Source of the DNA: Acidobacteriaceae bacterium
GTDB lineage: Bacteria; Acidobacteriota; Terriglobia; Terriglobales; Acidobacteriaceae
DNA: 64,000 nt
Direction: 5' to 3'
Assembly: GCA_003134995.1 (NCBI GenBank)
Contig: PLDC01000014.1
Coordinates: 95,153 to 159,152, forward strand
Shown: piece by piece, positions 40,484 to 50,545 of the stretch
Numbering within the stretch: the first letter of the stretch is position 1
How the letters are laid out: the number at the start of each line of letters is the position of its first letter
Notes under the pieces: generated by a model
Told to the model about the DNA's origin: nothing
Databases searched by the model: none
Seen by the model: the letters and a program-made list of their open reading frames with translations, nothing else
Position numbers and translations under genes: made by a program

Positions 40484-40762
40484 CTAGTGATAATCCTGAT
40501 AGTCCACGAGGATTGCATCCTCGCCTTCAAATTTGAAGGTCAGTCGCCAATTCCCGCTGACGCTGATCGCCCAGTGATCTTTGAGTTGGCCAGCGAGGCG
40601 ATGGAGCCTCCAACCCGGAGCATTCATATCTTCCGGCCGCTTGGCATTGTTGAGCGCGAACATCTGCAAGCCGAGTTTGCCGGCATGCTTCGGTTGGATG
40701 CCGGCCTTCGATCCCACCTCGAAGAACTTCTCCAAGCCGCGGTGGCGGAAGCTCTTGATCAC
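40484..40762 (-). CDS. higB: HigB toxin (RelE-type mRNA interferase)
   Basis: 92 aa: VIKSFRHRGLEKFFEVGSKAGIQPKHAGKLGLQMFALNNAKRPEDMNAPGWRLHRLAGQLKDHWAISVSGNWRLTFKFEGEDAILVDYQDYH. This is the complete HigB/RelE fold with the usual ending. The GTG start at 40762 matches the family N-terminus; a TTG at 40798 overlaps a likely -35. It cuts mRNA at the ribosome. Its stop lies 49 bp before higA. It follows gyrB on the same strand after 80 bp. Confidence 0.92.
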   Translation of the reverse strand: MIKSFRHRGLEKFFEVGSKAGIQPKHAGKLGLQMFALNNAKRPEDMNAPGWRLHRLAGQLKDHWAISVSGNWRLTFKFEGEDAILVDYQDYH

Positions 40763-40803
40763 TCCGTATAGCGTAACGATACGAGATACGGAAGTCAATT
40801 AAA
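40763..40803 (-). promoter_or_regulatory. Promoter/operator of higBA
   Basis: On the minus strand TTGACT at 40798-40793 could serve as -35. The following CCGTAT...ATACGG (about 40792-40765) is an inverted repeat that HigA may bind. A good -10 is not clear. Confidence 0.4.
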
Positions 40804-40841
40804 AACGGCCAAATCGCCAAATAACTGATGGCGGCGGCAAG

Positions 40842-43568
<2,727 letters not shown>

Positions 43569-43835
43569 TTAGAAAATTTGCCCTAACCCAACTCAGGAGT
43601 GCGCCCACGAATCGACTTCAAGTTGTTGAAATGTCTTATACTTAGGTTCGTTTGGCGACTAGAGAAATTATACCACGAATGGGTGGATTTTCCGAGGGCT
43701 GACGGGGCCGGAATCGTGGCAGTTAGCATCATTTTGGGACTGGTGGATTTTCACATCTCGAGCGCATTTTCCGCTCCCTTTTTCGCAGCGTTGCTTGTGC
43801 TACAATTACAATACATCTGTGCTACGGAGTCCTCT

Positions 43836-44141
43836 ATGGCTAACATCGTTCGTCCTGCGAATCGGGAGCTTTCAAGACGTTCCTCTTTCCGCCAGAGCAA
43901 GTTTAAGGAAGTCCTGGTCATGGCGGAGCGTGAGGGTTTGCTTGATGGCGGCCGCACGCAAGTTGTTCGCGGCCGGATGCCCGAGGCGCTTGTCTCTCAG
44001 GCCAAGAAGCGAACCGGCATCAAGTCGGATACGGACTTGATCGAGATCGCGCTCGCCAATATCGCGGTGGGGGATGACTACGCCGATTGGCTGCTTTCAC
44101 AGCGAGGTACGATCGATCCCGAGGTCGATCTTGAGTTCTGA
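43836..44141 (+). CDS. VapB-like antitoxin
   Basis: 101 aa, acting partner of the PIN protein that follows. Basic N-terminus (MANIVRPANRELSRRSSFRQSKFKE), then VVRGRMPEALVSQAKKRTGIKSDTDLIEIALANIA, which fits a ribbon-helix-helix DNA-binding element, and an acidic C-terminal toxin-binding tail (DDYADWLLSQRGTIDPEVDLEF). GGAG lies seven bases before the ATG at 43836; the frame extends upstream to 43599 without support. Tandem TACAAT words at 43800-43811 may be -10 boxes. Confidence 0.78.
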   Translation: MANIVRPANRELSRRSSFRQSKFKEVLVMAEREGLLDGGRTQVVRGRMPEALVSQAKKRTGIKSDTDLIEIALANIAVGDDYADWLLSQRGTIDPEVDLEF

Positions 44142-44694
44142 GCTGTGGCGAAGCATTCGGCGTTACAGGCTAGAGAAACGCACTCGGCCTCTTCAGCGGC
44201 GACCCGACTCGGAGCTGAACTTTCTTGAAACAATGAAGATAAAGCCCGCAAAGTTGTTGTACGACACAACCGTTTACATCGATGTTCTTCGAGACCAGTT
44301 TCCGGTGACGGGTCAGCTCATGTTGCGAGCAGTCGAGGCGTGGCATTCGCCGGTTACAGAAGCGGAATTGATTTCCGCTGTCGGTTTGCTTGAACCTCAG
44401 AATCCGAGGACGCGCTCGATCATTAACAGAATTGCCTCTGTCATCGATCAACGACCCGCTCAACGGACAATCGTTCCCGACGTTGTCGTCTGGCGCGAGG
44501 CCAGCATTCTCTGCGGCATTTTGGCGCGGCTGCAGAGCTTCGACAAAGTTCAGCGGCGGCGCCTGATGAATGATGCGCTGTTATTTGTAACGGCGAGACG
44601 GCACGGCTGCACGCTACTGACGCGGAGTCTTAGCGATTTCGATTTGATGCTGCAGTTGGAGCCGGCGGGCAGAGTGCTGTTCTATCGAGTGTGA
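44131..44694 (+). CDS. PIN-domain toxin (VapC-like)
   Basis: 187 aa. PIN core: KLLYDTTVYIDVLRD (first Asp), SPVTEAELISAVG (Glu), and RRRLMNDALLFVTARRHGCTLLTRSLSDFDLML (the ND and late Asp), the acidic set that binds Mg in this RNase fold. The start is TTG 44131 with GAGG six bases upstream, overlapping the antitoxin by 11 bases; the stretch from there to ATG 44233 (RYRLEKRTRPLQRRPDSELNFLETM) looks coding and is retained. The cassette lies between gyrB and a fragment of khpB. Confidence 0.8.
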   Translation: MSSELWRSIRRYRLEKRTRPLQRRPDSELNFLETMKIKPAKLLYDTTVYIDVLRDQFPVTGQLMLRAVEAWHSPVTEAELISAVGLLEPQNPRTRSIINRIASVIDQRPAQRTIVPDVVVWREASILCGILARLQSFDKVQRRRLMNDALLFVTARRHGCTLLTRSLSDFDLMLQLEPAGRVLFYRV

Positions 44695-44745
44695 ACTCGC
44701 GCGAGATACCCTTCTTTGTTCTCCCGATTCGGTCCAGTTCCTCAA

Positions 44746-44852
44746 ACAACGAATTCCTCCAATCCGTAGTTGCCAACGGAGGTCTTCACCTCAAGTACCG
44801 CATGGTCATCGACCCTCCCGCGCAAAGCGATTGGGAGAAACCCGAAATCTTT
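44746..44852 (+). pseudogene. 5' fragment of khpB (jag)
   Basis: About 107 bp nearly identical to 56042-56148, the 5' part of khpB, encoding NEFLQSVVANGGLHLKYRMVIDPPAQSDWEKPEIF. The match ends abruptly at 44852. What follows (44853-44925) matches, in inverted orientation, the repeat that lies upstream of the real khpB (about 55885-55975). Confidence 0.88.
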
Positions 44853-44926
44853 GAAGCTTCAAAACCTTTCACCACAGGGGGCACGGGGTTTCACAGGGTA
44901 AACCTTCAATTCAAAATCAAATCTAT
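44853..44926 (-). repeat. Inverted copy of the khpB upstream repeat (A family)
   Basis: Read on the minus strand it begins GATTTGATTTTGAATTGAAGG and ends GGTGAAAGGTTTTGAAGCTTC, matching 55885-55976 except for a roughly 27-bp insert present only in the latter. Confidence 0.8.
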
Positions 44927-44963
44927 CCCTTGCCCTCCTCGGGTCACTCGATACCAAAGCTTC

Positions 44964-45060
44964 TTGACAACCCAAGCACTGCGTTTATGATGGTATGTGT
45001 TTGGCGAACGTCGTCTATGTATCTCAAGGCCCCGAGCGCTACTCGGGGCTTTGGCTTTTT
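44964..45060 (+). ncRNA. Candidate small RNA: promoter, short body, terminator
   Basis: TTGACA (44964-44969) and TATGAT (44986-44991), spacer 16, would start RNA near 44998. GCCCCGAG (45029-45036) with CTCGGGGC (45042-45049) and a T-rich tail ends it near 45060. The product would be about 60 nt. No credible ORF lies between. Confidence 0.45.
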
Positions 45061-45423
45061 GGAGGGGGTTCCGTTTATTTCTTGACGCAAATTCCCCGGC
45101 GCGCCTCTTTTACGGGAAGCCGAAAGATGGTCGGCAACTGGAATGCGCACCCTTCGAAAAACGCAAAGGGTGCGGCAACCTCAACTGAATGGCAGCATTA
45201 AGAAATCAAAGGTGCGCCAGGCCAACCGATGCTGACCGAGGAAGGTTCTGCAGCCAAGTCAAAATCCCCATCCTAACGTCGCAAAGAGCGCGACGTTAAG
45301 GATGGGGCACCCGGCCCCTACGTGATTAACCCTTCGGGTTTCAATTTCCGGCACCTCCGGGCGCTTCTCCACATCTAACTACCTTGCCCTGATAAGATAG
45401 AGGCACAGGGGTTCCGACCGATA
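45061..45423. other. Intergenic region before hpnH
   Basis: Contains the C-family hairpin (45262-45312). No gene is recognised; overlapping short frames near 45000-45200 lack support. Confidence 0.45.
45262..45312 (+). repeat. C-family hairpin repeat (copy 1)
   Basis: CCCCATCCTAACGTCGC (45266-45282) pairs with GCGACGTTAAGGATGGGG (45290-45307) with one bulged A; loop AAAGAGC; flanks AAAAT and CACCC. Copies 2 and 3 at 61784-61829 and 63938-63979 are in the opposite orientation. Confidence 0.8.
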
Positions 45424-46545
45424 ATGGCTGTTCCCGTTTCACAGATGTGGACTGTTACGTCTTACGTCCTGCGGCAGAAGCTTGCTGGGCGCAAGCAGTA
45501 TCCGCTCGTGCTGATGCTTGAGCCGCTGTTCCGCTGCAACCTGGCTTGCGCGGGATGCGGCAAGATTCAGTATCCGGCCCACATCCTTAAGAAAGATCTT
45601 TCGCCGGAAGAGTGTTTTCGCGCGGTGGATGAATGCGGCGCGCCCATGGTGTCGATCCCGGGCGGCGAGCCGCTTATGCATCCGCAAATCGCTGAGATTG
45701 TGGAAGGCCTGGTTGCGCGGAAGAAATATATTTACCTATGTACGAACGCTTTGCTGCTGAAGGAGAAAATTCATCTCTTCAAGCCGAGCAAGTATTTGAC
45801 ATTCAGCGTTCACCTCGATGGGCAGCGCGACGAGCATGACCTGGCCGTCTGCCGCGAAGGCGGATACGATATTGCCGTCGACGCGATCAAAGAAGCGCTG
45901 GGGCGCGGCTTCCGCGTGACAACCAACACCACGCTATTTGACGGCGCCGATCCGAAGTCTGTTCGCGCGTTTTTCGACGACATGATGGAGCTGGGGCTTG
46001 AGGGCATGATGCTCTCCCCTGGCTACTCGTACGATAAAGCTCCCGACCAAAAACATTTTCTTGGGCGCGCCCGCACCCGGCGCATGTTCCGCGCGATCCT
46101 GTCGAACCGCAAGAAGAGCTGGAAGTTCAATCTCTCGCCGCTCTTCTTGGAATTTCTGATGGGCAAGCGCACCTATCCGTGCACGCCGTGGGGCATGCCC
46201 ACTTACAATATTTTCGGATGGCAGAAGCCCTGCTACCTGCTGCAGGATGGTTACGCCGAAACTTTCGCTGAACTGCTCTCGACCACGAATTGGAGCAACT
46301 ACGGCACGGAATCCGGCAATCCCGCGTGCGCGAATTGCATGGTGCACAGTGGGTATGAAGCTTCGGCGGTGAATGCCACATTCAGCTCGCTGGGCGGATT
46401 CCTGGCTACCGTAAAAGCGACTCTGTTTGGCAGCTACCGCGATGAAGAAGCGCTGCGGTTGCTGGAGGAACATCAGGCTCCGGTGCATCCGCTGGTGCAG
46501 ATCGCGCCGACTAGCGAGTCGACTTTGCAGGGGACTCGAGCCTAA
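45424..46545 (+). CDS. hpnH: Adenosyl-hopene transferase HpnH (radical SAM)
   Basis: 373 aa radical SAM enzyme that adds adenosyl to diploptene, the first step of extended C35 hopanoid synthesis. The 4Fe-4S motif is [12 protein letters not shown] (CxxxCxxC). [16 protein letters not shown] is the SAM-binding GGEP, and [11 protein letters not shown] and [14 protein letters not shown] are typical of HpnH. Also [13 protein letters not shown] and a C-terminal Cys set ([31 protein letters not shown] ... [19 protein letters not shown]). The length fits the family. No squalene-hopene cyclase gene is in the window. Confidence 0.94.
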   Translation: MAVPVSQMWTVTSYVLRQKLAGRKQYPLVLMLEPLFRCNLACAGCGKIQYPAHILKKDLSPEECFRAVDECGAPMVSIPGGEPLMHPQIAEIVEGLVARKKYIYLCTNALLLKEKIHLFKPSKYLTFSVHLDGQRDEHDLAVCREGGYDIAVDAIKEALGRGFRVTTNTTLFDGADPKSVRAFFDDMMELGLEGMMLSPGYSYDKAPDQKHFLGRARTRRMFRAILSNRKKSWKFNLSPLFLEFLMGKRTYPCTPWGMPTYNIFGWQKPCYLLQDGYAETFAELLSTTNWSNYGTESGNPACANCMVHSGYEASAVNATFSSLGGFLATVKATLFGSYRDEEALRLLEEHQAPVHPLVQIAPTSESTLQGTRA

Positions 46546-46578
46546 CAACCGGGGCGGCTGTTCCCACATTTTTCTTCT

Positions 46579-47034
46579 ATGACAGGCAAAGAGTCCGGCC
46601 ACATCGACCACTCCGCTGCGCAAGCCGTACCCCACGTTAATCCTGACGCGCTGGAAGTCGCTCCCGGCACGGCCCACGAACAACTTGAAGGCTGGATTCC
46701 GCAGCTCGCCAGCGACGAAGAAATCCGCGTCGCGCTCGAAAAAGCTTTCGACTATCGCGGCGACGTCACGATCTCCCGCAAAGACGGATCGAAGATCGAG
46801 GGCTATCTCTTCGACCGCCGCACGGCGGCGAATTTGAAAGAGTCTCTCGTTCGGCTCTATCCGAAAGACTCGAACGAGAAAATCAGCGTTTCTTACGCCG
46901 ACATTGCCGCGCTCGCTTTTACTGGACGCGACACCGCTGCGGGAAAAAGCTGGGAAGCCTGGATGAAGAAATACGCGCAGAAGAAAGCTGCGGGCGAAAC
47001 TAACATTGCGCTGGAGCCGGAGCCGCTGGACTAA
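46579..47034 (+). CDS. Hypothetical protein downstream of hpnH
   Basis: 151 aa, soluble. The central part, EEIRVALEKAFDYRGDVTISRKDGSKIEGYLFDRRTAANLKESLVRLYPKDSNEKISVSYADIAALAFTGRDTA, looks like a small beta barrel with an Sm-like strand pattern. The C-terminus is AGKSWEAWMKKYAQKKAAGE. It lies 33 bp after hpnH and may be in the same operon. I recall this as conserved in Acidobacteria, without a function. No ribosome site is evident. Confidence 0.65.
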   Translation: MTGKESGHIDHSAAQAVPHVNPDALEVAPGTAHEQLEGWIPQLASDEEIRVALEKAFDYRGDVTISRKDGSKIEGYLFDRRTAANLKESLVRLYPKDSNEKISVSYADIAALAFTGRDTAAGKSWEAWMKKYAQKKAAGETNIALEPEPLD

Positions 47035-47288
47035 GAGCGCGCACGGCTCCGCCGGGTCTGTGGCTGGACGAGTGCCCCTTCCCCACCCTCGCCGACGCTT
47101 CGAGATCAGCACGCGGTAGTACACGGTAACGATGCGCCGTGCATTTGTGCGCAGTACGGAGCATACGCTGTGCGGTTCGGAGTCGAACCGACTAGTGCTG
47201 CCCACGCACTACCAGATCGGCATTTCCCCGCCGTAGGGTTGTGCTCGCTTCCCGATACGCCAACTACCTTCTCGTCCAGCCAGATAAA

Positions 47289-47744
47289 TTAATTCTGCAA
47301 CACAGTCAACCAATCGGCTTCCTGAATACGCGTGTCGAGTTCCCGATACTCCCTTGCGAGGTCATCTGCCTTTCGCTGGGTGGCCGCGACGCTTACGGTA
47401 CTAATGAACTTTATCTCGGAACGTGTAGTGCGGCCCTGCGCGGTCGAAGCGGCATTCGCCAGTTCGCGGTAAGCGTTGTAGCGCATTTTCAGTACATCGC
47501 GTTCGGCCAGGGCGTCCGCTAGAGTTTGGGTGTCGAACCGGGTGGCTGCGTTTGTGCGATTGATCCGTTGAATCATCGAGATCAACTGTTGAGCCACTTC
47601 CTCCAGCTCGGATTGCAGTTCGATCGGATTCTCCGCCGGAACATCGCCGTCCTGGATGCGCGCGTTCTTAACCAGTCTCTGTTTCAGTTGCTCCAAGCGC
47701 TTTTGCAGATCTGAGCGCAAAGCCAGCGCTTCCGCTATTTTCAT
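47289..47744 (-). CDS. DIP1984 family protein
   Basis: 151 aa, all helical coiled coil: MKIAEALALRSDLQKRLEQLKQRLVKNARIQDGDVPAENPIELQSELEEVAQQLISMIQRINRTNAATRFD, then TLADALAERDVLKMRYNAYRELANAAS and REYRELDTRIQEADWLTVL. This is the full DIP1984 pattern. Function unknown. AGGAAGG lies about eight bases before the ATG. The upstream region (47035-47288) contains short hairpins only. Confidence 0.88.
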   Translation of the reverse strand: MKIAEALALRSDLQKRLEQLKQRLVKNARIQDGDVPAENPIELQSELEEVAQQLISMIQRINRTNAATRFDTQTLADALAERDVLKMRYNAYRELANAASTAQGRTTRSEIKFISTVSVAATQRKADDLAREYRELDTRIQEADWLTVLQN

Positions 47745-47804
47745 GAAAGGCTTCCTTCCTTCTCGGGGTCCCGGTAGAAGTATCCGAGCTCGTGCGATGG
47801 CATT

Positions 47805-48521
47805 TTACTTCTTTGGAGCCGTGGGCTGAAAGCTCAAGCCCGCGACAAGCTCCTCGACTTCATCTTCAGTCCCGCCAATAAACGTAAACGAAATGGCATA
47901 GCCCCGCGCGAGCGTAACGATCGTCGATTGCATCATCACGCGTGTGCCCACATCTTTTTCAAAATCTCCTCGGACCACTGTTTTCGTTCCAACGGCAAAT
48001 TCATACGGTTCTTCGTCGACATCGAAGCCCTGCGCCAGCGCGACTTCGGTGACCGGACCAAAATACTGCGCTGCATCTTTCAACCCCGGATACGCCGCCG
48101 CACTCTCCGCCACGATCACAATCGATCCATTCACATCTTCGCCGCGCGCCTCGGGAGGACGCGAAAACGCCGCCAGCAGCACGCGCCCGGCATCCGTCGC
48201 CTTTTTGCCTGCGTCTGCGTTCTCATCTTCGAGTTCGCGCGCGTTCATCTCTTCGGTGCGCAAGACCCATGCGGGGGGAATCTTGCACGCGAATCCTAAC
48301 GTGCGGTTCCGGTAGACTCCAGCGGTCACCTTGCCGGGATCCAGCTTCGCATTCGCGGTTGATGCGGATTTTTGGAGCGGCTTCGATGTTGAAGATGAAG
48401 ATGAAGATGGAGAGGGCGGCGCGGAAGACTGTGCTGGCGACTGCACGGAAAGGGCTTGGACGGCCAGCACGCCGGCAAGAGTGCTCCAAAGGCAAATACA
48501 GAAAATCCCGCGGAACTTCAT
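47805..48521 (-). CDS. Secreted hypothetical protein
   Basis: 238 aa. Signal peptide (FCICLWSTLAGVLAVQALSVQSPAQ), then a Ser/Pro linker including six consecutive Ser, then a folded part from about residue 65: GVYRNRTLGFACKIPPAWVLRTEEM ... RVLLAAFSRPPEARGEDVNGSIVIVAESAAAYPGLKDAAQYF ... TRVMMQSTIVTLARGYAISFTFIGGTEDEVEELVAGLSF. The pattern resembles PsbP/Mog1-like lipoprotein domains common in soil bacteria. No enzymatic motif. Confidence 0.65.
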   Translation of the reverse strand: MKFRGIFCICLWSTLAGVLAVQALSVQSPAQSSAPPSPSSSSSSTSKPLQKSASTANAKLDPGKVTAGVYRNRTLGFACKIPPAWVLRTEEMNARELEDENADAGKKATDAGRVLLAAFSRPPEARGEDVNGSIVIVAESAAAYPGLKDAAQYFGPVTEVALAQGFDVDEEPYEFAVGTKTVVRGDFEKDVGTRVMMQSTIVTLARGYAISFTFIGGTEDEVEELVAGLSFQPTAPKK

Positions 48522-48556
48522 ATCGCCATGTTACCCGAATGGACCGGCGCTCGACC

Positions 48557-48973
48557 TCACGCCGCGCGTCCCATTACCGGCTGCGTGCAGTGCGCGCAGC
48601 GCCGCGCGTCGAGGGGAATCTCGCTTAGACATTCGGGACACTTCTTGGTCGTTGGATCAGGCGGTTTGTCGGCCCGGTGCATGCGCGCGACCAGAAGGTT
48701 TACCGGCACGACCACGAAGAAATAAACCGCGGCTGCAATCAGAACGAACGACACTAAGGCGTTAATGAATTCGCCGATGGGGAATTCCGTTCCGTGAACG
48801 TAAAATTTCAGTTTGGAATAATCCGGCTTGCCCACGATGAGCGCGATCAAGGGCGTGAGAAAAGCCTTCGTCATCTCGGTGACCACGCCGCCAAACGCGG
48901 CGCCAATCACCACGCCCACGGCCATATCGACTACGTTGCCGCGCAGAATGAATTTCTTGAAGCCGTCGAGCAT
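48557..48973 (-). CDS. mscL: Large-conductance mechanosensitive channel MscL with C-terminal zinc ribbon
   Basis: 138 aa. Typical MscL: MLDGFKKFILRGNVVDMAVGVVIGAAFGGVVTEMTKAFLTPLIALIVGKPD (TM1), IGEFINALVSFVLIAAAVYFFVVVPVNLLV (TM2). The pore opens under membrane tension to release solutes. Instead of the usual helical bundle, the C-terminus has a CPECLSEIPLDARRCAHC zinc ribbon (CxxC...CxxC, about 113-130). The start at 48973 has GGAGGT upstream (48983-48978). Confidence 0.95.
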   Translation of the reverse strand: MLDGFKKFILRGNVVDMAVGVVIGAAFGGVVTEMTKAFLTPLIALIVGKPDYSKLKFYVHGTEFPIGEFINALVSFVLIAAAVYFFVVVPVNLLVARMHRADKPPDPTTKKCPECLSEIPLDARRCAHCTQPVMGRAA

Positions 48974-49092
48974 AAGTACCTCCAAAAAAGATTGGCCGCC
49001 AATGTATGACAGGGAGCAGCGCAGGTGAAGGCTGGTTGAGACTTAGGCCTGTCGGAGAAATGAAATTTAGCAGCCGGTGACCCGCGCAGCGC

Positions 49093-50241
49093 TCAGATGC
49101 GCATTGGCATCACGATGTACCGGTACTTGTAGTCGTCGCCTTCGGCCGGGCGCAACTGCCCTGCTGATTGCGAATCCTTCAACTCGAGGCGCACGTCGCT
49201 GGTTCCGGCGGCTTTCAGGAAGTCGACCAGGTAGACCGCATTGAAGCCGATGGTCATCGTCTCGCCGTCATACGGAGCCTCAATCGAATCCTCAGACTCG
49301 CCCGCTTCGGTCGACGACGCCGAAATCTTTACCTCACCTTTTTCGAGCTTCAGCCGCACGGCGCGCGAGCGCTCGTCGGCGAACTGCGCCACGCGCTGGA
49401 TTGCCGAGTTGAAGTCGGAATTGTTCAGCGTGATGCTCTTGCTGTTGTCTTTCGGCAGCACGGCTTCGAAGTTCGGGAATTGTCCGGTAAGCTGGCGCGA
49501 AGTGAGCAGGCGCGATCCGATGCGGAAGAAGAGCGTCGACTCATCTTTCGCAAATTCGACGGTCTCGGCGTCGGTCGAATCGAGCAGGGACTTCAATTCG
49601 TCCATGCATTTCTTCGGCACGAGAGTTTTCAGCTCGCCGGAGACGCCTTCGAATTTTTCGCCGCTCCGCTCGCAGTGTGCCAGCCGATGGCCGTCGGTCG
49701 CGACCATCGTGATCGACTCCGGCTTCAGCAGCATCAGCGCGCCATTCAGCGTGTAGCGCGACTCTTCACTCGATATCGCAAAATAAGTTCGCCCAATCAA
49801 TCCACGCAAAACCTTGCCCGGAATCTTTACTACGCCCGCGGTCGGAAACACAGGTAGGCTTGGGAAATTCGATTTCGCCATCCCGACCATTTTCGTATTC
49901 GAGCGGCCGCAGCGAATGCTGACCCAATGATTTTCGAGCAGCTTGATGGTGATGTCGGCATCCGGCAGCAACTTCACGTAGTCATGCAGCTTGCGCGCGG
50001 GAATCGTGCACGAGCCTTCTTTCTTCACCTTGGCACTGCACGAAGTTCGCAGGCTGAGGTCGAGATCTGTCGCCGTAAGCCGCAACTCGCCGTCGCCAGC
50101 CTCGAATAAATAATTGGAAAGAATGGGAATCGTGGTCTTGCGCTCGACCACGCCTTGTGTGGCCGTCAACTCCCGCAACAACTCAACTTTGCTTACGGTG
50201 ATCTCCATCGTCTCCACCGCAACCGCCGCTTCCACCGGCAT
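49093..50241 (-). CDS. dnaN: DNA polymerase III beta sliding clamp
   Basis: 382 aa clamp protein that tethers Pol III. Three repeated clamp domains are seen, with the N-terminal MEITVSKVELLRELTATQGVVERKTTIPILSNYLFEA, then ATDLDLSLRTSCSAKV, TDGHRLAHCERSG in domain 2, and the C-terminal GFNAVYLVDFLKAAGTSDVRLELKDSQSAGQLRPAEGDDYKYRYIVMPMRI. The MPMR ending is diagnostic. ATG 50241 has GGGGAG nine bases upstream; ATG 50208 (MEITVSK) is a possible start. Downstream of dnaA on the same strand. Confidence 0.96.
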   Translation of the reverse strand: MPVEAAVAVETMEITVSKVELLRELTATQGVVERKTTIPILSNYLFEAGDGELRLTATDLDLSLRTSCSAKVKKEGSCTIPARKLHDYVKLLPDADITIKLLENHWVSIRCGRSNTKMVGMAKSNFPSLPVFPTAGVVKIPGKVLRGLIGRTYFAISSEESRYTLNGALMLLKPESITMVATDGHRLAHCERSGEKFEGVSGELKTLVPKKCMDELKSLLDSTDAETVEFAKDESTLFFRIGSRLLTSRQLTGQFPNFEAVLPKDNSKSITLNNSDFNSAIQRVAQFADERSRAVRLKLEKGEVKISASSTEAGESEDSIEAPYDGETMTIGFNAVYLVDFLKAAGTSDVRLELKDSQSAGQLRPAEGDDYKYRYIVMPMRI

Positions 50242-50545
50242 AGACTTTGTCTCCCCTGCCGCGCGCTACTTTTATTACTTCCCTTATATCAAATGCAAAA
50301 CCTATAAAACCAGTAGTAACCGTAGGCAGGTCGGAGAAGTGGAAAACTTTGGCAAGCGGCCTATTGTCACCACTTTGGGGAGGAGCCCTTCGTGTGAGAA
50401 ATCGGTCCCCAACTTGCCGGATGCCCTACAACAAGATTTCCGTTTCTGCCATTTCCGCCGGCCGTTGCACAGTTTCCACATCTCATTCACAGCCTCGGAA
50501 AAGGAAGACTGCGCCGCGCGGTGCAAAACGCCGGAAACTCCGCGC
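50242..50545. other. dnaA-dnaN intergenic region with DnaA-box-like words
   Basis: GTTTTCCAC on the minus strand (50339-50347) and GTTTCCACA on the plus strand (50472-50480) each resemble TTWTNCACA-type DnaA boxes with one mismatch. There are AT-rich patches at 50270-50310. This may be part of oriC, but two weak boxes are not proof. Confidence 0.3.

Noticed and set aside
47166..47220. tRNA-like sequence on the minus strand (AGTGC-loop-GCACT stem and GGTTCGACTCC)
   Set aside because: The anticodon-like stem is followed almost at once by the T-arm-like stem with no variable loop, and no matching acceptor stem or D-arm is found. The T-arm match is better explained by the simple hairpin CGGTTCG/CGAACCG at 47173-47190.
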